Positions 1-7,993 of a stretch of 42,135 nucleotides of DNA are shown here, piece by piece (position 1 is the stretch's first letter; each line of letters starts with the position of its first letter). The position numbers and the translations under genes were made by a program. This stretch comes from Planctomycetota bacterium. GTDB taxonomy: Bacteria; Planctomycetota; Phycisphaerae; Sedimentisphaerales; Anaerohalosphaeraceae. The notes beneath the pieces were generated by a model. That model was not told where the DNA came from. It searched no databases and saw nothing but the letters and a program-made list of their open reading frames with translations. The stretch is from NCBI GenBank assembly GCA_016873215.1, contig VGXU01000019.1, positions 1 through 42,135 of the forward strand, written 5' to 3'.

Positions 1-334
1 CACGTTCGTACAGGCCCGCAGCGATAAACGCCCAGAACTGGTAAAACAGCCATGGACAGGAAATCAGTGCCGCCAGGACTATAACCGCCTTTATATAGAC
101 CATAAATGGCTCGGCAACGGTAATCGCTTGGATATGAGCAGTAAAGCCTGTTTTTTGAACCGCCGATTCATATGGCACAAGCAAGAGTTTCACAAAATAA
201 TGTCCAAAGAAGAACGAAATAATCACCGCCACGGCCATGCCCGCCAGCGCTAAAATTAGCCGGGATCGTAATTCTTCCAGATGATCGCCCAGACTCATCG
301 ATGGCAGTCTGTCATGCTGCGGCTGGTCGGTCAT
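1..334 (-). CDS. tatC: Twin-arginine translocase subunit TatC (5' part, runs off left edge)
   Basis: This is the N-terminal 111 residues of TatC, the multi-spanning inner-membrane receptor of the Tat pathway, which exports folded proteins bearing an RR signal. After a short hydrophilic N-terminus comes the family signature SLGDHLEELRSRL, then a first membrane helix around residues 27-45, a periplasmic stretch, and the conserved AEPFMVYIKA segment followed by a second helix with CPWLFYQFWAFIAAGLY. All are hallmark TatC motifs. The ATG at 332-334 is preceded by a GAGGA ribosome site. The rest of the gene is outside the window. A strong Tat substrate is encoded at 25884-27443, so the system is likely in use. 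Identification is very secure; only the 3' end is unseen. Confidence 0.95.
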   Translation of the reverse strand, partial: MTDQPQHDRLPSMSLGDHLEELRSRLILALAGMAVAVIISFFFGHYFVKLLLVPYESAVQKTGFTAHIQAITVAEPFMVYIKAVIVLAALISCPWLFYQFWAFIAAGLYER

Positions 335-511
335 TGTTTATCCTCATATACGCTATTTATCGGACGCAAGTTGCTTTCTGATTGAAAAAAAAGATTTTCA
401 ATCGGGAGCAATATACCGTCGCTGGCGTTTGTGGGGCAAAGACAAAATCATACCCATTGCGTATATTTTTCAATTTTCAATAAGGGGATAACCGACAAAA
501 GAAGTTAACCT

Positions 512-1462
512 ATGATGTTATATCCCTTTAAATTTAAACCGCTATTCAAGCAGCGTATTTGGGGCGGGACAGCGCTGTACAGTTTTTTCAATAAGCCCAT
601 CCCCGCTGGCCGGAAGATTGGTGAAAGCTGGGAACTGACCGATTTGCCCGACAACCATTCAGAAATCGCCAACGGTGACCTGGCTGGCCAGACCCTTAAT
701 AAAGTCATCGAGCGGTATCGAACCGATGTCACAGGCCGGATAGACTGGCAGCAGCCTTTCCCTCTGCTGATAAAGATTCTCGACGCCGACGATATTCTCA
801 GCGTTCAGGTGCATCCTGACTATGCCGCATGTAAGAAAATGGGCGAGGGATCCCCCAAGACGGAATGCTGGTATATCATTGACGCTCGCCCCGGCGCATT
901 CATCTATAAGGGGTTAAAGCCCGGCACAACCGCCGACGTGTTTAAGGCATCGATTCAAAACGGCAATTGTGTCGATTTTCTGGTTAAAGTCCCCGTTAAG
1001 CCCGGCGAATGTCATTTTCTCCCTCCCGGCACATGCCATGCGATCGGAAGCGGGTTATTAATCGCAGAGATTCAACAGCCATCCGATACAACCTATCGCG
1101 TATTTGACTGGAACCGCCTCGATCCGGACACCGGCAAACCCCGCCCGCTTCACATTGAACAGGCGATGGAAAGTATCCGTTTTAATCAACCCAACGATAT
1201 TCTGCCGGTTCGTACCGAAGGCCGACTTGTCGATGCCGTTGAATTTAAGGTGGATAAGCTGCAATACAATCCCGGAGACGAGGTCTGTTTCAATCCGGGC
1301 ATTATGCGGGCTGTGATAGTCATTTCCGGCTCTGGCCAGTTGATCGATTCTAATAACAGCCGGACGCCTTTCGTCATGGGCGACACACTGCTCATCCCCG
1401 CCGCTTGTCAATCCAAAGCCGTCTTGACTCGAAAAACAGAAATGCTTATCGTTACGATTTAA
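512..1462 (+). CDS. manA: Mannose-6-phosphate isomerase, class I (short type)
   Basis: This cytoplasmic zinc enzyme interconverts mannose 6-phosphate and fructose 6-phosphate and feeds GDP-mannose and glycan synthesis. The 316-residue length fits the short Bacillus-like type I family rather than the longer enterobacterial one. The zinc ligands are visible: Q99 and H101 in VQVHPD, E118 in KTECW, and H176 in GTCHAIG. The N-terminal KPLFKQRIWGG motif and the YRVFDWNR segment are also conserved. Two ATG codons sit at 512 and 515 with only a weak ribosome site upstream, so the start is uncertain by one codon. It is divergent from tatC and stands alone. No sign of damage is seen. Confidence 0.93.
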   Translation: MMLYPFKFKPLFKQRIWGGTALYSFFNKPIPAGRKIGESWELTDLPDNHSEIANGDLAGQTLNKVIERYRTDVTGRIDWQQPFPLLIKILDADDILSVQVHPDYAACKKMGEGSPKTECWYIIDARPGAFIYKGLKPGTTADVFKASIQNGNCVDFLVKVPVKPGECHFLPPGTCHAIGSGLLIAEIQQPSDTTYRVFDWNRLDPDTGKPRPLHIEQAMESIRFNQPNDILPVRTEGRLVDAVEFKVDKLQYNPGDEVCFNPGIMRAVIVISGSGQLIDSNNSRTPFVMGDTLLIPAACQSKAVLTRKTEMLIVTI

Positions 1463-1485
1463 TGCTTCTTTTTTTATTTGGAAAG

Positions 1486-1730
1486 TCATTTCTGTTGTCC
1501 CGGCATGGCCTTTTTCTTTTCCGGACAGTAATAACATGCCGCGACAACCATTGCCGGCCACCAGCAATAAGCGACATCGCCCCCACAAACAGCAGTTGTA
1601 GCGATACCCACGGAATAATCCGCACATACTTCTGCGGGCTAACTGCAATCATCAAAAACAGAACTCCTGACCGTGGTTCCGCAGTACCCTCATCCGCAGT
1701 ACTGATAGGGGCAATTGCAGTGAAGACCAA
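1486..1730 (-). pseudogene. Frameshifted small membrane-protein remnant
   Basis: One frame reads a membrane segment (VSPQKYVRIIPWVSLQLLF then VGAMSLIAG) and then becomes charged and unlikely. Shifting frame just after MSLIAG continues plausibly as WWPAMVVAACYYCPEKKKAM and stops at 1486-1488. The two halves joined look like one small integral membrane protein. In the first frame there is a stop just upstream and only a TTG start near 1730, so the N-terminus may also be lost. No family is recognised with confidence. Alternatives are a sequencing error at about 1540-1560 in an intact gene, or chance. The rest of the 1463-2040 gap holds only a promoter for the next gene. Confidence 0.35.
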
Positions 1731-1956
1731 ATGCCGTTTTCAACACTGCTAAGAACGATGCTGCGGAACTTGGGCTAATAAATGAAGCGGGAGAATGGTC
1801 ATGCTATATTGAGTTGCAGGTACCGTCAGATGCAAGTTGTTTCATCGAAAGTAGTACAATCGTATCCGTAAAGCAGCCTCGTAGACGTTAAAACAGGCTA
1901 AAATAATCGCCGACGACGACGCAATTTGTGGTCCGATTACTCCGAAATGTTTTTGC

Positions 1957-1984
1957 TTGCAAATCCCTTGGCGATGATTATACT
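1957..1984 (+). promoter_or_regulatory. Candidate sigma-70 promoter for the gene at 2041
   Basis: TTGCAA at 1957-1962 and TATACT at 1979-1984 are separated by 16 bases. Transcription would begin near 1991, giving a leader of about 50 bases before the ATG at 2041. Confidence 0.45.
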
Positions 1985-2040
1985 CCAGTGTTTCGTAAAT
2001 GTACAAAACACAACAGGTTTTGAATTTTCAGGATAACGTT

Positions 2041-4266
2041 ATGAATTGGATTAAATGGATACGAAAAAACCGCCAGACTCTTATGGTAATATTGGTCATC
2101 GGGTGTATGATTACCTTTGTCGGCGGTTATGGGTTCCAGCAGCTTTTGATTTACATGGGGCATGGCGGAAAACAGACTTTTGCCACGTATGACACCGGCA
2201 AAAAAATTACCTCCATTGATATGATGGCTGCTCGCCAGGAGTTGGGAGTTCTCACCGCCATGCGGATGGATATGTTTCTTTTCAATAAACCCACCTCTTA
2301 TGGCGCACCGGACATCAACGCCCATCTTTTAGGGGCCTTGCTGTTTGGTGACGCGCAGACATTGGCTCATCTTCGCAATCAGCTTTGTCAATCCGCTCAG
2401 CAGGGACAAATCCCCGTGACTGTCGCGGATATCGACGCATTTTTTAACCAGGAACAGGAACGCCCGGAAACAATGTGGATTTTGCTTTCTGCCGAGGCTC
2501 GCAGAGCCGGCATCGCGGTTTCTAACGCGCAATCCGCCGGCTTCTTACGGCAGCTTATTCCGCAAATGACAAACAATCAAATCGATGCAGCGACGCAAAT
2601 TCACCGTGTCGCTTCACAACTGAATCTGACCGACGCACAAATCCTCAGCACGTTTGGAAAACTCCTCGGTATCCTCAAATGGGCCGACGAGGTCTGCAAC
2701 AATGAGGATGTAACTTTGGCGCAGCTTCGTGCCGTTGTCGGCCGCAATATGGAACGGATTGATGTCGATTCCGCCAGGTTCTCCGCCGAATGGTTTATCA
2801 ACCAGCAGCCCAAACCGACGGCCCAGCAGATTCAGACTCAGTTTGATACCTATAAGGAATTTCCGCCCGGCCAATTCTCCGAAAAGAACCCCTACGGTTT
2901 CGGATACAAACTGCCGGTGCGCATCCAACTTGAGTATTTTTACGTGAAAAACGACGACGTAAAACAACGTACGGAAAAACCCACTGCCGAGGCGATGGAA
3001 GAATATTACAGCAGCAATATCGACCAATTCCGCTCCTCCAAACCAAAAGACCCCAACAACCCCCAGGGGGAAACCATCACCGAAACACGTTCTTTTGCGG
3101 AGGCATCCGGCCAGATTTACAACGCCCTTGAAAAGCAGCGCAGCGAAAAGCTGACTCAGTTAATTTTCAAGGACGCCAAAGATATGCTGGATACCCAGAT
3201 GATCAGTCTGGATATGGAAAAGGCCTCCAATGAACAAATTCGTCAGGCCGTAGTTGATTTTCAGGCCGTGGCCGCGAAAATGACTGAAAAATATAAAGTT
3301 CCGATTCATGCCGGAAAAACCGGCCTTCTCGGCCCCGTGGATTTCGCCGCCGATAACTGCCTGATCAGCCTTCAGATCAGTCATTCCGGCATGCAAACGC
3401 CATTACCAGAGGCGGTTTTCGCCATGGACCCACAGAACACGTTAACACCCAAAAAAATCGGCATGTATCTTCCAAGACTATGGGAAAACATCGGCCCAAT
3501 GTCCGGCGGTTTTTATTCTGAAAAAGATTTTTCCTACACCTCCGTCACCGTCATCTGCAGGGTAATTGACATTCAAAAATCCGATGTTCCGTCCGCGGTT
3601 GACGTCACCTATAGTTCCGCAGGTATGATCGACAGCGGCACCGAAAATGAAAAAAAGGTTTTTAATCTCAAACAACAGGTTAGTGACGACATCCGAAGAG
3701 TCCAGGCGATGGAAACCGCTAAAGCCAAAGCCGAGGAATTCAAGCAACTCGTCGCCAAAACCGACTGGGACAAAGCCGTGGAAAAATATAATTCCACTTA
3801 TGCTCCTAAAGACCCCAACATCGCCCCGACCGGCGCCTTCCGAAAACTGACCGTCGATTCGCTCAAACGGCAGCTTCTTGCCTCTGAAAGCGATATCGGC
3901 CAGATTCGCAGAATGATGCGTGATAACCCCATTTCGGAGGGATTCCTGCAAAGCCGGATTGTCGCCAATATGCTCAACCGCAGGTTTTTTGATTTGCTGG
4001 CGGAAAAAGCACACACCGGGGAGATTTCGGAGATTGTCGAATTTACGCCTGGCGCGGCGTATTATGTCGTCAGGAGCGTCATCCGTCAGCCCGCAACAAT
4101 GGAAGAGTATCAGCAAAGCAAACCTTTCGCGGCAATACGTACTTCGCTGAATAGCGCATCCTCGCTGGGACTGACTCACTTCGACCCTAAACACATTCAA
4201 AAACGAATGAATTATGTCCCCTCGAAAAAGCCGGAATTACTGGCGCCACCCACTCAGGAAGATTGA
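2041..4266 (+). CDS. Membrane-anchored PpiD/SurA-like periplasmic folding factor
   Basis: The 741-residue protein has one N-terminal membrane helix (about residues 12-32, after WIRKNRQTLM) and a long extracytoplasmic part, the topology of PpiD. Segments such as RPETMWILLSAEARRAGIAV and PTAEAMEEYYSSNIDQFR resemble the SurA-type N-terminal domain and the linker that precedes parvulin domains. A clear active parvulin domain is not obvious by eye, so peptidyl-prolyl isomerase activity is uncertain and a pure chaperone role is possible. The region around residues 540-600 is rich in Lys, Glu and Ala and may be helical or coiled. I chose ATG 2041 because AGGA lies 8 bases upstream; an in-frame ATG at 1999 lacks this. 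Two small membrane proteins follow closely, probably in one operon. Confidence 0.6.
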   Translation: MNWIKWIRKNRQTLMVILVIGCMITFVGGYGFQQLLIYMGHGGKQTFATYDTGKKITSIDMMAARQELGVLTAMRMDMFLFNKPTSYGAPDINAHLLGALLFGDAQTLAHLRNQLCQSAQQGQIPVTVADIDAFFNQEQERPETMWILLSAEARRAGIAVSNAQSAGFLRQLIPQMTNNQIDAATQIHRVASQLNLTDAQILSTFGKLLGILKWADEVCNNEDVTLAQLRAVVGRNMERIDVDSARFSAEWFINQQPKPTAQQIQTQFDTYKEFPPGQFSEKNPYGFGYKLPVRIQLEYFYVKNDDVKQRTEKPTAEAMEEYYSSNIDQFRSSKPKDPNNPQGETITETRSFAEASGQIYNALEKQRSEKLTQLIFKDAKDMLDTQMISLDMEKASNEQIRQAVVDFQAVAAKMTEKYKVPIHAGKTGLLGPVDFAADNCLISLQISHSGMQTPLPEAVFAMDPQNTLTPKKIGMYLPRLWENIGPMSGGFYSEKDFSYTSVTVICRVIDIQKSDVPSAVDVTYSSAGMIDSGTENEKKVFNLKQQVSDDIRRVQAMETAKAKAEEFKQLVAKTDWDKAVEKYNSTYAPKDPNIAPTGAFRKLTVDSLKRQLLASESDIGQIRRMMRDNPISEGFLQSRIVANMLNRRFFDLLAEKAHTGEISEIVEFTPGAAYYVVRSVIRQPATMEEYQQSKPFAAIRTSLNSASSLGLTHFDPKHIQKRMNYVPSKKPELLAPPTQED

Positions 4267-4275
4267 GGAAGAAGG

Positions 4276-4683
4276 ATGCGGTTTCAGAACAAAGCTGATT
4301 ATTGGTTATGGCTGGTGGCCGTGGCGCTGGCGGGATGGGTTATTCCCGGCGGCGGACATTTCCTCATCAGGCAGCCCAAACGGGGAATGATAATCTTTAT
4401 CACCATCACCCTGACTTTCGGCTTGGGACTGTATTTGGGTTCCATTGGCATTATTGACTCCGTTGGCGGATGGGCATGGTATATCGCCCAGATGATGGCC
4501 ACACCGGCAGTGTGGATATTAGACCATCTGGCACGCCATGGCGCCTATCAGAGTTATGGACGTCCCTGTGATTTGGGACAAATCTACACCGCGGTGGCGG
4601 GTCTGTTGAATTTACTGGCTGTCTTCAGCGCGGTCTATATGGCTTACGCCGGTCGCGGCGAATTCATCGGGCGGGAGGAATAA
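4276..4683 (+). CDS. Small polytopic membrane protein, DUF6677-like
   Basis: This is a 135-residue membrane protein with three or four hydrophobic helices: about residues 9-22, 33-55 (IIFITITLTFGLGLYLGSIG), 60-80 and 108-125. The WVIPGGGHFLIRQPKRGMII segment, a helix turn with GGGHF followed by basic residues, resembles small planctomycete membrane proteins described as DUF6677; I recall this family by pattern and did not search. It starts 9 bases after the stop of the PpiD-like gene, with GAAGAAGG as ribosome site, and ends 4 bases before the next gene, so the three genes are almost certainly co-transcribed. A role in envelope biogenesis is a guess from this context. Confidence 0.7.
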   Translation: MRFQNKADYWLWLVAVALAGWVIPGGGHFLIRQPKRGMIIFITITLTFGLGLYLGSIGIIDSVGGWAWYIAQMMATPAVWILDHLARHGAYQSYGRPCDLGQIYTAVAGLLNLLAVFSAVYMAYAGRGEFIGREE

Positions 4684-4687
4684 CGAT

Positions 4688-4939
4688 ATGTCGGCGCTCC
4701 TCTACGGAATCATGGCTTCGTTCACGCAGCCTGAAAATATCGCGACCTCGCCGGCATTTATGCTGTGGATGTTCCCCCTCCTGGCCGCAATTGCAGTCAT
4801 TTACAAAACCACCAAACTGCGAGCATTGTTGACAAAGGTTTTTCTACGCGAAACGCTGGTTCTCTTCGGTGTGTTAAGCGGCTTTATGATTCTGGCGATT
4901 GTCGTACTCAACCTGTTGGTTTGGCTCATTACGCGTTAG
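4688..4939 (+). CDS. Small two-helix membrane protein, unknown
   Basis: This 83-residue protein has two hydrophobic helices (about residues 18-38 and 57-80) joined by a basic loop TTKLRALLTKVFLRE. I recognise no family. It begins 4 bases after the preceding membrane protein, with GGAGGAATAACG as a good ribosome site, and is the last gene of the three-gene run starting at 2041. A dyad overlapping its stop codon could end transcription. Size, spacing and hydrophobic pattern make it a convincing real gene, but function is unknown. Confidence 0.65.
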   Translation: MSALLYGIMASFTQPENIATSPAFMLWMFPLLAAIAVIYKTTKLRALLTKVFLRETLVLFGVLSGFMILAIVVLNLLVWLITR

Positions 4940-4958
4940 AGTCTATTGAATAGACTCT
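4938..4958. terminator. Dyad between convergent genes, possible bidirectional terminator
   Basis: AGAGTCTAT at 4938-4946 and ATAGACTCT at 4950-4958 form a perfect 9-bp stem with a 3-base loop, placed exactly between the convergent operon end and rnc. There is no T-tract on either side, so intrinsic termination is uncertain. Confidence 0.45.
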
Positions 4959-4962
4959 CGGA

Positions 4963-5673
4963 TCAAGCCGATTCTTCTTCCGGTTCACTAAGCAGCAATC
5001 CTAATTCCACCAGTGCGTTGCGGGCGGCCCGCTGTTCGGCTTCTTTCTTGGTCACCGACCAGGCGCTCGGATAACGGTGATGTCGAATGACCACCGCCAC
5101 TTCGAAGCATTTGTTGTGATCCGGCCCTTTCTCATCCAGCAGTTCGTAGGCAGGAGTCCCCTCCATGTGCCGCTGACAATACTGCTGCAGCATAGACTTG
5201 AAGTTTTCCTGATGTTCACAGGCGTTCGCCGCAGTGATCGTTTCTTCGAAAGCCGAAAGAATAAACCGTTGAGCCGCTTCCAGTCCCCCGTCCAGATAAA
5301 TCGCCGCAACGACGGCTTCCAGAACCCCTGCCGCGATGGAACCGGTCAGCGCCCGGCCGAGATCCGTTCCTTTGCCAACCCGGATATATTCGATAAGGCC
5401 AAGCCGCGACGTAATTTCCGAACAGCTTTTACGGGATACAATCATGCTTTTCAGTTTGGTCAGGTCGCCCTCCTGATAATCCGGAAATTGGTCAAACAGC
5501 GCCCGACAGATAACAAGCGACAATACCGAATCCCCCAGAAATTCCATCCGTTCATTGCTTGCCAGTCGGTCTTCAGCTTGAGAAGAGTGGGTCAGTGCTT
5601 CTTCCAGAAGTTGGGGAGCTTGGAAATGATACTCCAGCAGCGATTCCACCTGCCGCACGTTTTCGGCCTGCAT
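4963..5673 (-). CDS. rnc: Ribonuclease III
   Basis: RNase III cleaves double-stranded RNA, maturing rRNA precursors and controlling some mRNAs. The 236-residue protein has the usual two parts: the endonuclease domain with the signature NERMEFLGDSVLSLVI at residues 40-55 (catalytic acidic residues E44 and D48 in that box), and a C-terminal double-stranded-RNA-binding domain at about 158-228 ending in the KKEAEQRAARNALVELG helix. Length is normal. The ATG at 5673 starts the expected MQAENVRQVESLLEY helix. A consensus promoter lies at 5777-5805 and the leader carries a long hairpin (5719-5753), suggesting self-control as in the rncO leader of E. coli; that part is inference. Confidence 0.96.
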   Translation of the reverse strand: MQAENVRQVESLLEYHFQAPQLLEEALTHSSQAEDRLASNERMEFLGDSVLSLVICRALFDQFPDYQEGDLTKLKSMIVSRKSCSEITSRLGLIEYIRVGKGTDLGRALTGSIAAGVLEAVVAAIYLDGGLEAAQRFILSAFEETITAANACEHQENFKSMLQQYCQRHMEGTPAYELLDEKGPDHNKCFEVAVVIRHHRYPSAWSVTKKEAEQRAARNALVELGLLLSEPEEESA

Positions 5674-5718
5674 ACAACCCTTTCTGTCGTTGGCGACATT
5701 TTATTTGCGTGCAAGCAG

Positions 5719-5753
5719 ATTACGAAAGCCGTTTTGGTCGCGGCATTCGTAAT
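5719..5753 (-). promoter_or_regulatory. Hairpin in rnc mRNA leader, possible RNase III self-cleavage site
   Basis: In the minus-strand leader, ATTACGAA and GCCG pair with CGGC and TTCGTAAT, broken only by one mismatch, giving 12 base pairs with a 9-base loop. It lies between the predicted transcription start (near 5770) and the rnc start codon, about 45 bases upstream of it. In E. coli RNase III destabilises its own mRNA by cutting a leader stem; the same arrangement is inferred here. Confidence 0.45.
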
Positions 5754-5776
5754 AGGCTTACTTCCCGCATAAACAA

Positions 5777-5805
5777 ATTATACATATCACCTGTGAAGCT
5801 GTCAA
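5777..5805 (-). promoter_or_regulatory. Consensus sigma-70 promoter for rnc
   Basis: On the minus strand TTGACA (5805-5800) and TATAAT (5782-5777) are separated by exactly 17 bases, a perfect consensus. The -35 box overlaps the last codons of the STAS gene, so rnc has its own promoter rather than relying on read-through. The start would be near 5770, leaving a leader of about 97 bases. Confidence 0.75.
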
Positions 5806-6155
5806 TCACCGGAATCCGTCACTGCGGCCATCTGTAAAGTAGCCAGCGCCACGAGTTGATCCTCGGCAAACTTAAATACTATATCCAGACCTGTCAGACG
5901 AAAAATCCCCTTTGTCTGCGGTTTCATCCCGCACAAAATCAGATCCTGCCCGTTTTCCACCAGTGTTTTGCGAAGTTTCAGCAGCTTGGCTAAGCTTGAC
6001 GACGTAATTAGCGACGTCTCCGTGAAATCGACTACTACGCTGTAATTGGATTGACTGCTAACCATCCCTATCACCGTTTGCAGCTCTTCCCCCAGATACG
6101 GCTCTTCGGCAAGATTAACCAAAATTATATTTTCCGACCACTTTTGAATACCCAT
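5802..6155 (-). CDS. STAS-domain protein, anti-sigma-factor-antagonist type
   Basis: This 117-residue protein is one STAS domain. It shows the expected alternation of strands and helices: a first strand IILVNLAEEPYLG, a central strand SVVVDFTETSLITSSSLAKLLKL, then DLILCGMKP and a final helix. In anti-anti-sigma proteins a serine or threonine at the start of the central helix is phosphorylated; here several serines (ITSSS) occupy that site. I start at the ATG at 6155 because GAGGAG lies 8 bases upstream; an in-frame ATG at 6170 has no such site. No partner kinase is adjacent, although a Ser/Thr kinase and phosphatase lie 11 kb away. A role in a phosphorylation-controlled partner switch is inferred from family only. 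Confidence 0.82.
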   Translation of the reverse strand: MGIQKWSENIILVNLAEEPYLGEELQTVIGMVSSQSNYSVVVDFTETSLITSSSLAKLLKLRKTLVENGQDLILCGMKPQTKGIFRLTGLDIVFKFAEDQLVALATLQMAAVTDSGD

Positions 6156-6285
6156 AATTTTACTCCTCATTGTAGATTCCTGACGACTCTATCGGCAGAA
6201 TCACCCCCCCCATTTAACCCCCGAATAACCCCCAAATACGTAAAAAACTGATTTATTATGCTGTGCTTTTAAATTTTAACAAACT

Positions 6286-6323
6286 ACCGTCTGTTTATAG
6301 GACTATAATACAGGGCGGTTTTT
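6286..6323 (+). terminator. Terminator-like hairpin with T-tract, no gene upstream on this strand
   Basis: ACCG, CTGT and TTATAG (6286-6300) pair with CTATAA, ACAG and CGGT (6303-6319) with small bulges, followed by TTTTT. It has the form of an intrinsic terminator on the plus strand, but the upstream gene runs the other way. It sits just before the promoter at 6325. Confidence 0.35.
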
Positions 6324-6324
6324 C

Positions 6325-6353
6325 TTGCTTTATGGAAACGGTTTGTCTATAAT
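6325..6353 (+). promoter_or_regulatory. Sigma-70 promoter for the pepsin-like gene
   Basis: TTGCTT at 6325-6330 and TATAAT at 6348-6353 with a 17-base spacer. Transcription would start near 6360, about 65 bases before the ATG at 6425. Confidence 0.6.
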
Positions 6354-6424
6354 ATTTTTAGCTCTTTATTTTGCGGGGAAAAGAAATTCAATCGGGTTTT
6401 CAGCCGATGTCAGGAGATATGAAT

Positions 6425-7990
6425 ATGAAAAAAAATCATCCAATTAAATTGACTGTCCTGTCTCTGTGCACAATTCTTTTGATGTGCACGGAGTACGTCT
6501 TTGCCGAATCGACATCACAGCAGGTGGATTGGCGCCTTCCCGGCGGCGGAAAAATAAAGCGGATACGATATCTCCAGGAACAACCCAAGCCCGCCGAGAC
6601 GACGTTCTTTGCCGCCGCTGCACCGACGTCGGTGAATGCGAATGTAATTGATTCTCCGCCGGTTGACGGCTTTGTTCCCTGGATCGTCGTCATCACAACT
6701 AATAAAAGGCTGGATGAAATGGAACTGGAAGCCGTCGTCGAACCCGCCCTGGCCGGCACTCTGACTGCCTCGAATATCCAGGACAATTACGCCATCGGGA
6801 TATTTGATACCGGAGCCAGTTCGCATGTCTTCGGTTATGAAAACGCGGTAATGGCCAGGCTGTTCAATTCCACTTATAAAACCAATAACACCACGACCAT
6901 CAGCGGTGTCACCGGTTCTGTCGATGCATGGGTCAGTCAACCTCTCGGCCTGTTTATCAAGGGGTTTGCAGCTCTGGAACCCAACTCGCCGACAAGTCCT
7001 GAAGCCAAACTTCGCAGTACCGCCGGTTTCGCAGGAGAAAGCAATGTTTCCATCCTCCTTGGCGACAATCCCGGTTCATTGCCGGATTTAGCCACAGCCA
7101 TCGGATCGCCATTCAGCGTCTATTTTAACACATGGATTCGCAATGATAATCCGATTACCATTACGCGAAAAAATCGGCAAATTACAGCTCCGGACATTCA
7201 GATTTATTCACAGGATGACCCCGCCACTCCGAGTTATCCCTATAAACTCCCGCTGGAACTGCGACCGTTAGGCGGCATTTCCGTCCAATATATTGCCGGC
7301 ATAGATTTCGACCTGAATTTCGACCCCACAAGCCCATCGATTATTATCGGCAATTTGTCACAGAGCCTGTTTTTTGTTCACCGCGTAATCATATCTGAAG
7401 GCTCGAACACCTTCACAGATTATCATCGGTTTATGCTTGATACCGGCGCTCAAATCACGGTTGTCGGCTCGCGCGTCGCGGCGGATATGGAACTCAATCC
7501 GGACGATCCCGATTTTGAGGTCGAAATCGAAGGCGTCACCGGCCAGACCATTATGGCGCCGGGATTTTATGTCGATTCGCTGAAGATGCCCGCCCTCGGT
7601 CAGCGGCTCGAATACACCAATGTCCCCGTCGTGATGCTCGATATCGCAAGCCCTGAAGGTGGCACGCTCGACGGTATCATTGGAATGAACCTCTTCACCG
7701 AATATAACCTGATTCTTCGCGGCGGCGGATTGTTCCTGCAGGACGACCCTGTGCTGGAATTTCAGCGGGTTGTCCCTCCCATCGCCGGGGACATCGCGCC
7801 TCCACCTTCCGGCGACAAAAAGGTGGATATGCTGGATTTGAACGCCTACAGCCTATTATGGATGACTACAACAATGTCGGCAAACTGGAATCCAAAGGCC
7901 GACATCGCCCCGCCAGGCTCTCCGGACGGCATAATCAACATTCAGGACTTGCTGCAACTGGCCCAAAACTGGCTGGCCGGAACAGGATAA
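6425..7990 (+). CDS. Secreted pepsin-like aspartic protease homologue with C-terminal dockerin
   Basis: The 521-residue protein starts with a signal peptide (residues 1-23, hydrophobic core TVLSLCTILLMCTEY, likely cut after VFA). It has two aspartic-protease motifs, GIFDTGASSHVFG with D128 and FMLDTGAQITVVG with D339, about 211 residues apart, as in two-lobed single-chain pepsins rather than one-motif retropepsins. Each is followed by the expected hydrophobic strand, and LDGIIGMNLF near residue 420 resembles the second-lobe GILG region. Residues 454-521 are a planctomycete dockerin pair, GDKKVDMLDLNAYSLLW and PDGIINIQDLLQLAQNWL. The start at 6425 is set by GGAG 8 bases upstream; ATG 6419 is too close. 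It has its own promoter. Activity is likely but substrate is unknown. Confidence 0.8.
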   Translation: MKKNHPIKLTVLSLCTILLMCTEYVFAESTSQQVDWRLPGGGKIKRIRYLQEQPKPAETTFFAAAAPTSVNANVIDSPPVDGFVPWIVVITTNKRLDEMELEAVVEPALAGTLTASNIQDNYAIGIFDTGASSHVFGYENAVMARLFNSTYKTNNTTTISGVTGSVDAWVSQPLGLFIKGFAALEPNSPTSPEAKLRSTAGFAGESNVSILLGDNPGSLPDLATAIGSPFSVYFNTWIRNDNPITITRKNRQITAPDIQIYSQDDPATPSYPYKLPLELRPLGGISVQYIAGIDFDLNFDPTSPSIIIGNLSQSLFFVHRVIISEGSNTFTDYHRFMLDTGAQITVVGSRVAADMELNPDDPDFEVEIEGVTGQTIMAPGFYVDSLKMPALGQRLEYTNVPVVMLDIASPEGGTLDGIIGMNLFTEYNLILRGGGLFLQDDPVLEFQRVVPPIAGDIAPPPSGDKKVDMLDLNAYSLLWMTTTMSANWNPKADIAPPGSPDGIINIQDLLQLAQNWLAGTG

Positions 7991-7993
7991 TCA

